A stretch of DNA of 64,000 nt from Homalodisca vitripennis (GCF_021130785.1 NW_025778869.1:37526-101525); one strand, 5' to 3'. Positions 12,540-25,349 are shown, numbered from the stretch's first letter. Numbers and translations are program-made. Notes: generated by a model not told the origin, from the sequence alone.

Positions 12540-15390
12540 TCCCAACGGCTCGTCATGAATTCATCAATCGAGTAAAAACGCTTTAGACACCAACAGGCGT
12601 CTGAGACGAGTTTTGAATTGATTAAGGTTCTTGGAGTTTTTTATATCCTCAGGGAGCTTGTTGATTAGTCTGACACCCACCTTCTGAGGGAGGTGTTGCG
12701 ATAATGTCAGTCTGCGTTGATGAGTTCGCAAGTTGTCCCTGCCTCTAGTTTCATATTGGTGAACGTCCCTGCCACTTATCAAGGCACATCTCGATCTGCA
12801 GTACACGATCACCTCAAAAACGTAAAGGCAGGGCAATGTCATCAATCCCAGCTCCCAGAAAGATGCCCTGCACGACTCTCTCTATAATTCAGTTTTAAAA
12901 TTATCCTGACTGCTTTTTTTTTGGAGCCTGAAAACCCGCTCCATTTTTTTTTTGGCACATCCTCCCCAGTATCTTAATCCATACACAAGATGTGGATGGA
13001 TTAGGCCGTAATAGGCCGTTTTTAGAACCTCTAGGGTACAGAACTTTGCTAGGTACCGTAGGGCAAATATGCCTGTGGTAACTCTAGCACAGATGCTATC
13101 AACATGATCATTCCAGGTCAGCCTCTGTCAAGGAACATCCCAGAAAATTTGTGGAATCTGTATCCTCTAAAAGGGCATCATCCGCAAAGACAGAAGGTCG
13201 CATCGCATGATCATGCTGACGAAGACAAAAATTGATGACACTTGGTTTTGACTGGTTTGTTGTCAAGTTCAATTCTGTGAAATATTGAATGCATGCGTTC
13301 AATCCCACAAAATATTTGATTTCCAGGTCTTGTTTTGAATTGCTTTTGAAACAGAGAGTCGTGTCGTCAGCATATTGAACCAGTGCTCCAAGTTGGATTA
13401 CTGAGTTCAATCTACAGACATAAATCAGGAAAAGGAGAGGACCAAGGATAGATCCCTGAGGGACACCATGAGCCATTTTTATTTTGCTGGAAACGACGCT
13501 CGAGATCATCACACGCTGATCTCGATCTTTTAGATAAGACGTGAGCCATAAATGTGGGAGACCCCGGACGCCAAATTTTTTCTAACTGTTGCAGCAGTGT
13601 CCCGTGATGCACAGTCAAAGGCTTTGGAAAGATCGAGGAATATGCTTAGCACATGTTCACGACCTTTCAGTCCATCGACAACATGGTCCAGAAGGCTGTT
13701 CACCGCGTCAATTGTGGATTTGTTTTTTCGGAATCCAAATTGTTCTGGATTCAGAATTTTGTTTTTTTTTTCTAGAAAGCTTTCCAGTCTTTCATAGAAT
13801 AATTTTTCTAAAATTTTGCTGAACACAGGAAGAATTGAGATTGGACGATAGTTGCTTGCGAGGCAAGAATAGTCTTTTTTGAAAATCGGAATGACTTTGG
13901 CAGTCTTTAAAGAAGATGGAAAATTTCCAGTTTCAAATGAGAAATTGATCAATTTTGTGAGCGGTCTCAAAATGTGCTTATAGCAACGTTTGAGTAGCCA
14001 TACTGACATCCCATTGGCGTCACTGGTTTTTTTTTGTGTTCAGCCTCTGTATGAAATTTGCTATCTCCCCCTCCCACACAGGGGCCAGGGCCATGGATGC
14101 AACCGGATCACTGACTTCTCGTCCGTGCGACTGAGATTCTTTAAATGACGAGTTCATTGTAGCCACGGTAGAGAAGTATTTATTGAATTGGTTAGCCACT
14201 TGAAATTGATCTTCGTAAATTTTTGTTTTCAATTTTTGATTGCAATCAGTTGGGAAGACTTTTTTAAATTTGTATCTCGAGAAAGGTTGTTAATAATTTT
14301 TCCAAGCAGTTTTTGAGAAATTTTCACAATTACCTAAGGCTCTATTGACGTCATAGGCTTTTGGCGGCTCGTATGACTTTTCTATAGATCCTGCGGTATG
14401 TTCTAAAGAAAGTTTTGAAATCTTCGTTTTGGGTTCGAATAAAAATGTTGTGGTAGAATTTAAGCTTGTCTCGAGATATAAGAATTCCTTTAGTCAACCT
14501 GCCATTTTCCGTGGTTTTTGATTTTGTTTGGTTTTTTTAAAACGGACAAGCAACATCCAAATAATAATTGAAACTATTACTGAAAGCTTGAAACCTGTCC
14601 TCAAACATTCTCAAACTCATTTTAAAATGCCCAAGACTCGCGCTCCAGCAATTTATTCAGTCGGCAAATGTTTTTAAAATTGACAGATCTTGCAATTTTT
14701 ATATTTTGGGTTTTGATTTTCCAGCTTGCATCCATGAACCAGGACCTCCTGCGCAAAGTGGTCAGAGATCGCAGTGTGTTTAAAACAGAGACCGTGGTGC
14801 CATGAATGTTGGTGATCACATTGTCGATGGCTGTGCTCGTCGTAGCGGTCACCCGTGTTGGTGAATTCACAGACCAATTCAGGTTGAAGGAGTTCAGAAT
14901 ATCGTGCAGCCGCTGGGTGAGGGGGTCGGTGAGGTCCATTACATTAATGTTGAGGTCGCCGATTATGAGAAACTTCATTGAGTTTGAAAAAATAAAATTC
15001 AAGAGCTGTTCTAGTTTTTCAAAAAAGGAGTTAATACATCCATTGGGGGATCTGTACATCCCAATGACTGTTATTTTACCGAAATAATTGGAATTGATTT
15101 TGATGCCATCGGCTTCAAAATCCATGTCAGCACTGCAGTTAATTTTGAAAGGTTCAAATTTGGAAAATTCTTTCAAAAAGATTGCCACACCACCCCCTTT
15201 GAAGCTTGTTCGACAGAAATATTTTGCCAAAAAATAATTTGGAATTTTGAAAAGGTGGATTGTTTCATGGGAAAATCCGTGCTCAGAGGACTATAAAACA
15301 CATCTGGTGTTTGCTCTTCGCACATTAAAGCCAATTCATCAATTTTGTTTGTTGCAATATGAGCGTTTTGGTGAACCAATTTAATCTTTT
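12540..15390 (-). pseudogene. Non-LTR ORF2: APE endonuclease and reverse transcriptase
   Basis: The endonuclease domain is read at 15379-14622 in two frames (motifs VHQNAHIATN, GGGVAIFLK, MYRSPNG, the IIGDLNIN metal site, and AIDNVITN). The RT follows: KVIPIFKK and NYRPISILPVFSKILEK near 13.85-13.95 kb, FLDLSKAFD near 13.64 kb, HGVPQGSILGPLLF, and the catalytic YADD at 13363-13374. The C-terminal thumb/connection region continues to about 12.56 kb (12564-12845). The enzyme would nick the target DNA and copy the element's RNA by target-primed reverse transcription. At least five frame changes separate these blocks, so no intact protein is possible. Motifs are well preserved, suggesting a fairly young loss or indel errors. 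Confidence 0.9.
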
Positions 15391-15400
15391 GGGTTGAATT

Positions 15401-16322
15401 TTAATTTTGAATTGTTTGAGGTTTTTGAAAATTTTGATTTCGGTCATTTTTTTGCTGCAAGACTGGATCCGAAGTCATGCCTAGGTCTGCTTCGTACAGT
15501 GTGACATTTTCAAGTTTTTTTGAAGCCGGAGAGCGTCCCTTTTGCACATCACTGCCTAACGTGGGCGATCCCCTAGCTGCTTCCGCGTAGGTGATATGCT
15601 GATGGTTCAGTCTCTGTTGAGGGGCGACAGCCGACTCTCCATTGGTCGCAGGAGACATGGGGATGGCAGCGGGCGGAGCGGAGGTGGCTGGGCCAGTCAT
15701 ATGGTCAGGCGGCGGCGCAGGCATCCTGGATGTTGTCCGAGCGGGTTTCTGCGATGCGAGGCTCTTCACAATCAACCCCGCCAGTAGTCGCTTGCCCCGC
15801 ATTGATAGATGTTGACCGTGCTTCGTGAAGTGCCTACGGCCGATCTCATTGAAGTTAATCACCCGGGCATTGTACCGAGCCGCCAGTTCTTCCATGTAGG
15901 CATTCACGAGCACGGTCTCATCGTGGATGGGGTGGTCAGCTTGCAGGTCATGTCTGTACGGCAGAGTGACAAGGGCCAGCTCAGTGTTGGCTGGTCTGGC
16001 AGTGATGTGAGCTTCCAGGTGGCGGTAAATGTTATGTTGCTCTCCCACTGCCAAGTCGTTGGTTCCAGCAATTAGCACCTGGCAGTGGGGACCAGGCCGA
16101 GGTGGTGTTTGATTCATGATGCCAAGCAGCCCCGCGCCGGGCATGCATATGCCACTGACCGAGGTTGAGGAGCCGGTTATATTTTTTTACCAGTCCTGCA
16201 ATAAAACGGGCATGGCTGTCACCCATTATACCAACAGACTCGAAGTGGGAAATTTTGGTCAGAGGAGATCTTAGGTTTTTTTGGAAGTTATGGGTTTCAT
16301 CATGACAGGGTGAGGTTTTCAA
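15401..16322 (-). pseudogene. Non-LTR ORF1, SGNH-esterase part
   Basis: Two overlapping frames together show the blocks of an SGNH/GDSL-type esterase. Block I is GDSHARFIAG with nucleophile Ser at 16215-16217; the G-x-N-D oxyanion block is IAGTNDLAV; the final block is HGQHLSMRGKRLLA with the catalytic His. After the domain comes a Pro/Ala/Thr-rich tail (about 15.4-15.75 kb). Esterase domains in ORF1 are known from CR1-clade elements, where they are thought to act on membranes or lipids during RNP assembly. One frameshift near 16.1 kb separates block I from the rest. Confidence 0.8.
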
Positions 16323-16601
16323 TTTATAATTATTTTTTCTTTTTGGTTTGTGTGGGAGCTTGGTTTTGGCTGCTGGGGTTATTTTATTTTCGCTTGAGTG
16401 TTTTTTTTTGTGTAGCAGGAAAAAGTCTATGTTTAGTTTTTATTTCTGTCCATGGATTTGAGTTCGTTTCTGGACACTCACACTATGACAGCTGCGATGT
16501 TATGCACTGAATTTCTGCCTCTAGGAATTCAATCGTCGTTTTCTGGCTGTTAAACGAGAAGGATGTTATCAGCACATCTTGTGCACTCAGAAGGCAACAG
16601 A

Positions 16602-17259
16602 TCACACTGCGCACTGAAGTCCGTAGTTTGGGGCTTGAGGTTTTCCAGTGGACTGAGGGACAGCCCACACTGGACACCGCAGTCCACTGTCGCGGAAGCG
16701 CGGGCGGTCCTGGTCAACGCGGGATGTGCTCACGGGAACAATTTGGTCCGTAAATTGGAGCAACCGTGAGTCAGACTCGATGGTATGGTCCAGGAGCTTC
16801 CGAAACTCACTATTCAGGCTCTCAATCTCCAATTTGAGACGGGAAATCTCCGCTGCCGGGTCTTCAGGCGTACTACAGGAGGCGATGTGGGTTGGTGCCC
16901 CGAGGCTAGGTGTGAAGGCGAGCAGTGCAGGCTCAGAGGCAGTTGTGGAGGCGGGTGTGAAGCAGGCAGGCGCAGGCGATGTGCTGGGCGAAGACGGCGT
17001 GGCGGGTGCAGGCGGTGTAGAGGGTGACTGAGGCCCTGCTCAAAGGTGACAGTAGAGAGCGCATGGTGACGGGGTGTACGCCACTGTGTTTCTGATTACA
17101 CACAAGTACGCTTGTCATACCCGAATCAGTTTTTATTGATGCACCACAGTTTCTCCCTAAACAACGCCACGAAATCTCACAGTTTTTAAGAATTATCTGC
17201 TGCCTGTACTTGATATTATTATAAATGATGCAGGGGTTTCTATTCTTAGTTTTTTCCAA
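16602..17259 (-). pseudogene. Non-LTR ORF1, FLYWCH-like finger and coiled coil
   Basis: The 5' part of ORF1 (17259-16933) has the order Y..Y..L, W-x-C-x5-C and a distal QKHSGVH, which fits a FLYWCH-type zinc finger loosely. A GC-rich linker (about 16.85-17.03 kb) follows, then a leucine-rich stretch with heptad-like spacing (MEIESLNSEFRKLLDHTIES at 16832 downward) that looks like a coiled coil. Such modules bind nucleic acid and oligomerise ORF1 proteins. The pieces lie in different frames, so the reading frame is lost. Confidence 0.6.
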
Positions 17260-18459
<1,200 letters not shown>

Positions 18460-18905
18460 TTAAAAAATATATAAGATTATTGTTCTTGCATATAACTGAG
18501 TTATATTAAAAACCTTGAATTCATTAAATAATAATTCAGATGAGTAACTATTTGGTTTTTGTAATGCCGCTTTCATAATGGCTTTCTGTGAAGTATGTAA
18601 TGGTAGAAGAATAGTTTTATATGCTCCGCCCCAAGCAATGATACCAAATTGTAATAATGATTGTACATATACATATGCGTGATAAACTGTTTTCATCAAA
18701 GCCGGCGTTAATATTTTATGAAGAACAGAAAATATATAAATAAACTTTCTCAATCCGTTATTAAACAATTGCACATGAGCTGTCTACTTAAGTCTACTAT
18801 CAAATATTACACCGAGGTACTTGTAATCTGACACTCTTTCGAGAGTTTCGCAGTCACAATCATAATTGAAGACTACAATTAATTGTCCTAAAAGTTCTTA
18901 ATCAA
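18460..18905 (-). pseudogene. Fragment of a second non-LTR RT (3' part)
   Basis: The minus strand encodes a post-palm RT segment. A YKYLGVIFDSRLK block lies near 18.8 kb and is followed, after an in-frame TAG where Trp is expected, by 104 residues (18774-18460) including LRKFIYIFSVLHKIL, VQSLLQFGIIAWGGAY and HTSQKAIMKAALQKP. These blocks lie after the catalytic centre in many Jockey-superfamily RTs. The upstream RT and the endonuclease are missing, so this is a 5'-truncated insertion, distinct in sequence from the 12-17 kb element. Confidence 0.8.
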
Positions 18906-20341
18906 GCCCACTTCATCTTCTTAAAGGTGTTAAAACAGTTTTCCCGTCATAGCCGATGCTAATCCCTACTTCATCAGTAGGTTAGACAGGCCAAGATAAG
19001 CTACTGAAAGACTTCTTATCTAAAATGTCTGGTTCAAAGAGCAAACAACTGTCCACAAAGTCAAGAAATAAAATGTTCAGTAAAACAAAATTATGTATCC
19101 AAACTATAAACACAAGTAAAGTTAATTACTTATACATTGATTTGTGTAAATAATTTGAGATTATGTTCTAACATTTGAGTGACTATGTATAATATTATAA
19201 TATATTATTGTTATAAAATTTTACCCTGAAATATTTATTTTGAATTAAACGAGGAAGATGATGGTTTAAGCAAAGATAAACCACGAACTCTGAGGTGCAG
19301 AGACTACGAAATTCAATACACGGTTATGTATGGATGACCTAAATGCTAGTACTACTCTAGTATTCGTGATCTAGATCTATATAAATTCCAGGATAACACA
19401 CATATGTAGTTCCTTTGAAATAAGTTTTTGTTTAGATTTCATAAGCAAAGGCAGTGTTATTTAGAAGTAAGAAGTAATACAATTTTTGTATTCATAACTT
19501 GTACCAGAATGAGATAAAAAAAATCTAAAAACAGAGGGTAAAGGCAGACAGCAGCTAAGTAAGTTAATATTTTTTACAAGAATAATAATGGATTTTTCAT
19601 AAAAAATGGGTTTTATAAATAAATAGAAACATAAAATTAATTAGTACAGAAGTTACATTCTAGTATATATTTTACTTTGTAAGATATATTTGTCTAAATT
19701 TTTTAAGAGAAAAACCCGTTATTAGTAATAAATAAGTCAAAGGCAAGACTCATATGTTATCTAAATGCAGGTTGATTCGGTACAACCTGTAAGGTTGAAC
19801 TATTGAAAATGTCTATCGTTGAGAGATAGTATAGTGGGACTTTCGCAAACCTGACCTAATATACGATATACCTGACCTGATTGATCAGACATGTAGGAAA
19901 TTAGGATTATCATAAATAAAACTCCTCAGTAATTCATAATTGAGTTCAAACAAGAGTTACATTTTAGTACAAAATACCAACGAGTTCATTATTTTCAAGG
20001 ATATAACCGCTTGTGAAAGCGTACACTGACAAAAGCCAGGACTGATTGATTTATAATTCATAGTTGTTAAAATTCCCAAAATTGTAATTGTACGTAGAGT
20101 AAATATTTAGCGTGAAGCACATCCTACGGACAGTGTTTTGTTATTATCATGAAATCTATTTTTGATTAACAATAAGTGAAATATTATGTATCCGTTAACT
20201 TCAGTGATTTCATCAGAAATATAACGTCGAAGAATGGTTTCTACAGTATTTGTAGTATATGTTCTATGGTGTATATGTTAGTTTTATGGAAGCAGTTTTA
20301 AAATATAATAAAAATATATCTTGAAAAATACTACAACAATA
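18906..20341. other. AT-rich intergenic DNA, nothing recognised
   Basis: A short direct repeat around CCTGACC (about 19850-19880) is the only local structure noticed. There are no gene signals. Confidence 0.4.
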
Positions 20342-20493
20342 TTGTAGTATCACTAGATAATGGAATACAACATTTTCCAATATATAATTTGTGAAGTGCC
20401 TGATGATGGAATCTTTGATTCCGAAAGGCCTTGCACAAAATAAAAAGTTATATATTGGAAAATGTTGTATTCCTTTATCTAGTGATACTACAA
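20342..20493. repeat. Snap-back repeat with 46-bp arms and structured loop
   Basis: Bases 20342-20387 and 20448-20493 are reverse complements with a single mismatch. The 60-base loop contains a hammerhead-like core, annotated separately. A degraded member of the same family lies at 48.12-48.25 kb on the opposite strand. A stable long hairpin plus ribozyme-like loop recalls Penelope-like or retrozyme-type repeats, but the class is inferred. Confidence 0.8.
20396..20436 (+). ncRNA. Hammerhead-ribozyme-like motif (candidate)
   Basis: In order: GTGC (20396-20399); the core CTGATGA (20400-20406); one extra T; a 6-bp stem with triloop (GGAATC/GATTCC, 20408-20422); GAAA (20423-20426); AGGCCT, a self-complementary helix III; T; and GCAC (20433-20436), which pairs with the first GTGC as helix I. 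This is the strand order of a type I hammerhead with a minimal helix III that could act as a dimer, and cleavage would fall after T20432. The extra T before helix II departs from the consensus, so activity is uncertain. Confidence 0.45.
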
Positions 20494-21979
20494 TAAACCG
20501 TTTTTCCAATGCTCCAAGATTCTACATACAACAATATTGTTTAACTCGATTGATCGGAAAATATAAACAAATATAATCTGAACAATTCGTAACCACAGTC
20601 AGTTGGCTAGACTGTGTTTGTAAATTCCCAGCCCTCCTATTACATTATTCCCTACAAACTTCTAAGATAGGATGGTTTATTGAAACCATATTGTAGTTTC
20701 CCCATAGTTTTTGAAAGCTACATATAGAAGCTAACTGGAATAAAGAATGGAAAGCAATAATAATATTTAATTTACTTTTGATACTAATGCGAAAATTGCA
20801 GGACAATCAGACTCGAATTACTAGATATATAAGTATTTCATAAATATGAAAGTTATTACATTATTTGTATATAAATTCCTAAACAATTTTCGCAAGCATC
20901 GCACTTCCTCGTGATCCGTGAACTGATATAAAAAATGTAATTTGATTTAAATCTTAAAACCTTCAGGATTTATCATCTTATTAAATACAGCCCAAATTAT
21001 TTTTAAAATTAAATTTGTTGTTTATAAAATTAAACTATTATACTTACTTAATTTATGGTAGAGCTTGTAAAACACCAGAGACGAAGAGTTCGCTTCATGA
21101 GACTGGAATATCTACAACCTGTTATATGTGAAAACATGTTCATCCTGGTGACAAAAACTTTGGTGTTACATGCATGTTACTTTACGCACGTATTGACGCT
21201 ATGACAGTTGTGTAGCGTACGTGCAGACTGCACATCGCAAAGGCCCGTTTATCTATCTATTTGCCGTTTCTGAGACGCTCGAACATTCAGTTTTGTAGTA
21301 GGTGCCGTTCTGGAGATATGGTTCGGTCGTGTTCACTCACAAAGCCTCGCTCTTAATTCTCTCTTGGGGAGAGTAGAGCCGTCTTGATCTCGATGCCCTA
21401 TTTTGTCATACTAGTTTGAAGTGCATTATATATCGTTGGAGAAGATATGTCCGGTCGCAATAACTTCAAAGTATTTCCATTTTGGATTTTTTGCCCTCTA
21501 TCTTGTATTCGTTGTATAGTATATCATTTAACCATCAGGGATGACATGGCCAGGTTGTTGTCGTTCATTCTTTTGCTCTCGTGATGGTTCCTCTCTAAAA
21601 CTAGTGAGACCAAGTGACCCCGTTTTTCCGTGGATACCACTGTAGCCGCTCTGGACGAGCTAGAAGTCCCCTCTCGGATGAAGCGAGGCTAGAACAAAAA
21701 TCAACTCCTAAATCAACTGTCCTTAAATGTATCTCCGGATGTAATTTCAATTTTCATTTTGCCCATATGTACAGTAAATAAATGTTCTTTAATTATACCT
21801 TCTACGTATTCAAAATAGGTGTAAATTTGGGATAATAATATACATTACAATAATATATATTCAATATAACTCAAATAAAGAATTTTTCTAAGTAAAGTTC
21901 AGTTTTAGAAAAACTTAATTGATATGGAAATCAATTATTATGATATTATTAATGTGGCATATTCAGTAGAATCAATAAT
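20494..21979. other. Intergenic DNA left of the virus-like element
   Basis: No gene is recognised. A GC-richer block at about 21.2-21.7 kb has no readable domain. I compared it by eye with the right flank of the element (38.26-38.85 kb) for inverted terminal repeats and found none. Confidence 0.4.
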
Positions 21980-22459
21980 CTATCGAGTGAAACTGTTAAC
22001 CGAATAGGAGATGGAAGTTACAAAGAAGCACCGGGAAAGTTTGTTTTCTTTTCGCCAATTTTTAACGAGGATTTCTGGTTCAAAATCATAAACAAATTCA
22101 ACATCCAGATAATGAAAAAATACAGGTAATATCTTTTCATAATAAACGTGTGTATCGATACCTACAAACCTAATGTATTCTTTGAAAAGGAAAATAATTT
22201 TTGTCAATGGTTCCAAGAGATAAGTAAAAATTTTTATTCTGTTTTCTAAATTCTGTAACAAATTTTGTTTTGCTTCTTGTCTCCATATTGGCAATTTTGT
22301 AAGCAGGTTATTCAAATGTGTTAATTTATTTCGAAATTTCTTAGGTTTAGGTTCTTTCTAACAAAATTAAATTACAAACCTCTACAAACTAAATATCTTT
22401 TTTCGATAATTTCTCCTCTATTAGAACACTTGTAACAGTTTGGCATTATACTCTTCCAT
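21980..22459 (-). pseudogene. Unrecognised element gene A
   Basis: The start is taken at 22459, where the minus strand reads GTTTAAATGG, the start box seen at other genes of the element. The clear coding part (22315-21980, 111 residues) is rich in Leu, Ile, Lys and aromatics: LLTKLPIWRQEAKQNLLQNL, then LLEPLTKIIFLFKEYIRFVG and EILVKNWRKENK. It reads like a folded helical protein. I do not recognise a family. At least one frameshift and one in-frame stop lie between the start box and the 111-residue part. It diverges from the neighbouring plus-strand gene with only 25 bases between the start codons. Confidence 0.5.
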
Positions 22460-22487
22460 TTAAACAAAAAGATTTTTTTTATAAATG
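22459..22487. promoter_or_regulatory. Divergent start region of genes A and B
   Basis: The two start codons face away from each other across 25 bases of pure A/T-rich text, each inside an AAATGG box. Both genes must share this tiny spacer as promoter, if it is one. Confidence 0.4.
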
Positions 22488-22731
22488 GAGATTATGGAAC
22501 TAAGTCTGCCGAGATATAAATTTTTCAGCGCAAATGTTTGTGTTTTACATTTCTACAACAGAGATAAATAGAAATAATTTCATTCTATTGTACAACTATT
22601 TAGGATATTATGTGTACGATTATAAAGATTATTACGGGAGAAATCGGGATTTTTCAGTGGCGAAAGAGTATATTTTTGAAGTTTTAGAAGGAATGAAAGA
22701 GAATAATATGAACATCATCAATTATTGTTAA
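22485..22731 (+). pseudogene. Unrecognised small element gene B
   Basis: The start at 22485 sits in TTATAAATGGAG, the element's start box. The first frame gives about 24 residues (MEIMELSLPRYKFFSANVCV and on) before a stop. The following text in another frame (22534-22731) reads NNFILLYNYLGYYVYDYKDY and then GRNRDFSVAKEYIFEVLEGM. A single small shift near 22550 would connect them into a protein of about 82 residues, acidic and aromatic. No family is recognised. It forms a divergent pair with gene A. Confidence 0.45.
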
Positions 22732-22866
22732 AGACATACAAAATGAGTGTTGTTAGTGTGCGTGTTTTTGCGATATCTACTTAACTTCTAAGAAATTGGG
22801 AATGGGAGAAGAAGAAAGGTATCATTATATTTTATTTCAATCAACTGTAGATTTGTGACGTCTGCT

Positions 22867-23035
22867 TGTGAGCGTTTGTACCACTAACGCTTGACCTCGA
22901 ATCTCATTTTATTGAAACATGTGAGAGGCGTTTGTGTCACTAACGCTTGACCTTGCTTTGCACACGCCGTGTGTGGTACAAGGACAGTAGTGACACCAAA
23001 CAATGACCTTGCTTTTCTCACGCCGTGTGAGACAA
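22867..23035. repeat. Three 56-bp tandem units with small palindromes
   Basis: CACTAACGCTTGACCT occurs at 22882 and 22938. The related blocks GCACACGCCGTGTGTG and CTCACGCCGTGTGAG also lie 56 bases apart (22951-22975 and 23007-23031). The array is GC-richer than its surroundings and each unit carries a near-palindrome around CGCCGTG. It lies in the 1.3-kb non-coding gap of the element. Confidence 0.7.
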
Positions 23036-24095
23036 TGAAATCACTGTAAAAACACTTAATTCTGTATTACAAATGAAAACACTTTACATCACTATTTTCA
23101 CACAATGTTTTATCACAGTTTAGAATGTCTACACAAATTCACAATCTTCTTGTAACGTCCTTTCTTCGAGTCCCAAATATAAAAGTAACTTATAAAATAT
23201 AATAACACTATGAATGGCAACGCCCAGTGGAACACTTCACTTCACTTTTAACAAGAAACACAGAACATCACACAATCTTCTTACTTCATATAAAGTCTAT
23301 ATCTTCTTTCTTCAACTTGCAAATACATTAGAATCTTCTAATTGATGATATATCTTGTTAAATTTCGTTAAAATAGAGGAGGATCAAGCATGACTGACTA
23401 TACGTGGCCAACGCCCATGATGAAAATTTTTTCCGTGCGATAAACGATTATGAATATCGAAGTTTTATCGATAATAAAAAATCGATGGTTACAATCGATA
23501 TTAGAACTGTTATAGTTTCCAATGTATATTAAATAAGTGAATATCAATATTTATTTCAAACCTTGTTGTTAAAAAACCACTCAACCGATTTTAATGAAAT
23601 TTGGTACACATATAGTAAATACTTAACTCTTTCGACTTAACTTATCCATAAGGGTGAAAATCATCCCCTATTTCTTAATATTCATAAAAAAATATAAAAA
23701 ATTATCAGACAAATCTGAAACTTCAAAAACAAGCGAGTTCTACTTAAAATTTTCATGAAAATAACAAAATGTTCAAAAATCTACCCCAATCATCCCTTAT
23801 ATTTAAACTCTTATATCTAGAGAACTATTGGAGCTTTTCTGAATGAAATTTGGTATATAGGTTCAGTAAATATTAAAAGTATTTTGTAAAATCAACACTT
23901 CCGGTCCATGACCTTGAAATAGTTTTTTCCTAATATCATCACTATTTTTCTAAGTTTTTACTGCAATTTAAAATGAATACTTTTATCAATGTCTTTAACA
24001 ATTCTGTAAAGTTTTAAAACTATCCGACGAATAACGCGATTTTTACTGAATTTCTCTAATATCGTTCTTAATTCACATCATAGGCTAAAAATTTC
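23036..24095. other. Non-coding gap inside the element, with repeat-like text
   Basis: There is no coding sequence between gene B and the capsid gene. Two passages (about 23578-23625 and 23815-23865) share the theme of ATGAAATTTGGTA preceded by a CCGATT or similar word, common in insect dispersed repeats. The gap may be an insertion into the element, or it may mark the element's real left end. Confidence 0.4.
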
Positions 24096-25236
24096 TCAGA
24101 AACCACAACCATAACATGTCGAGTTTGTAACAGCTTTTTGAAAATCCATATTGATAATTATATCGTTCTTTGAACCAGAAATATTTGTCAAACTCTTTGT
24201 TGTATCAATGACATAAATAGGTCTATTCGCTAAAAATTCTTTAGGATTGTAATACATTTCCTTATTATTACAGTAAACTTTCTTAAAATCTTGATACATC
24301 TGATACATGATTCTGAAAAGACCTCCGGAAATGTTTAAATTTTGTAATTCATCTGGATAATAAGAACCGTTCAATTTTACTCTGATATTTTTTACATTCA
24401 AACTATCAAACTTTGAAGGATTTCTTTCTTGATTATTCTGTCTATCTGTTTGAAAACCTATAATAACGAACTTGGGATTGAAGATATTTCTATAAATGTT
24501 TGTAATATCGAACGAATAAGTTGTTCCGGAAATACCTTTTTGTTCAATACATTGCCAATCTAGAAAATTAAACATAATGTTTTGACTTTTTGTAATTTCA
24601 TCAATCAATCTAATTTTACTCGTGGTTTTATAATCAATCATTGGAACTCTAATAAAAAAATCTGTAATTGTTATTTTTCCATCAACAGGCATAACATTTC
24701 CAGTTGCAGTCTTCAGAATCACATCATCGTCTTCTGCTCTTATAAAACTTAGATAAAATCCTCCTTTATAGATCGGAATAGTAACATTTTCAAAAAATCC
24801 TAATCCAAAATGAGATAAATTTCCAGCTGCTTCAAAAACACCAAATTTAAAATCTGATTCAAAGCCATTAGAAGTTTGAGAAATAACATCACTTTTTGAA
24901 TACGAAATAGTTCCTTTAATTGTGCTTAATTGGCCACAGTTTTCGACTTCTTCTATCAATTTATTGTGTTTTCTTACTTCAATCTTAGAAAATAAAAACG
25001 GTATAAAATTATCGATTAATCTAACATTATCAGTTCCAAGATATGCTTGACCATCTTGTTTTGTTAAAGTTCCAGAAATATAAAACTGGAAGTTAGACGA
25101 GCAAAAGTTATCTCCAAAATCAATATTAAACTCAGTTTCTTTTATTCGGTTCATTCAAATGTTGTTTACTAATTGGATAGAAATTTTTAAACTCCGCCCT
25201 TTCAATATCACTAGCATATTTTCTGTAGTCCGCCAT
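24096..25236 (-). pseudogene. Double-jelly-roll major capsid protein
   Basis: The main frame (25154-24096) is 352 residues. It contains an N-terminal CSSNFQFYISGTLTK block, then DNFIPFLFSKIEVRKHNKLI, PIYKGGFYLSFIRAEDDDVI, TDFFIRVPMIDYKTTSKIRL, NFLDWQCIEQ and a C-terminal RPIYVIDTTKSLTN. Alternating beta-rich text and these blocks match the double-jelly-roll capsid family common in arthropod Polinton-like elements; the protein would form the icosahedral shell. A start box at 25236 (CTTATTAAATGGCG) precedes 34 more in-register codons (MADYRKYASDIERAEF and on), so the native start is probably there, with one single-base shift near 25140. Otherwise the frame is intact and long, so this is among the best-preserved genes. 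Confidence 0.8.
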
Positions 25237-25349
25237 TTAATAAGAGAAATTTTAAACATCATGTATCATTTTTTCATCGATCTAATGTACGTTTTTATAA
25301 GAAAAGATATAAATTTTAGTAAAATAATTAAAAAGATTAGAGTCATTTT

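Larger units (their letters stand above)
12363..17259 (-). mobile_element. Non-LTR retrotransposon, CR1/Jockey group, degenerate
   Basis: A minus-strand element with 5' ORF1 (zinc finger, coiled coil, SGNH esterase) and ORF2 (endonuclease plus reverse transcriptase). Its 3' end, read on the minus strand, has CAATAAAGAG followed by two copies of ATTATGAAT, like the short terminal microsatellite of CR1-type elements. Esterase-bearing ORF1 is known in CR1-clade elements, and RT style and gene order agree. Both ORFs are broken by frameshifts, so this copy is not autonomous. The 5' end is approximate and target-site duplications were not found. Confidence 0.85.

Noticed and set aside
13552..13822. 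Plus-strand frames inside the retrotransposon
   Set aside because: Antisense to well-conserved RT motifs.
21000..21979. Left terminal inverted repeat of the virus-like element
   Set aside because: Compared by eye with 38.26-38.85 kb in inverted orientation; no convincing match.
22867..23035. CRISPR-like array (regular 56-base spacing)
   Set aside because: Units are tandem without unique spacers, and the host is an animal.
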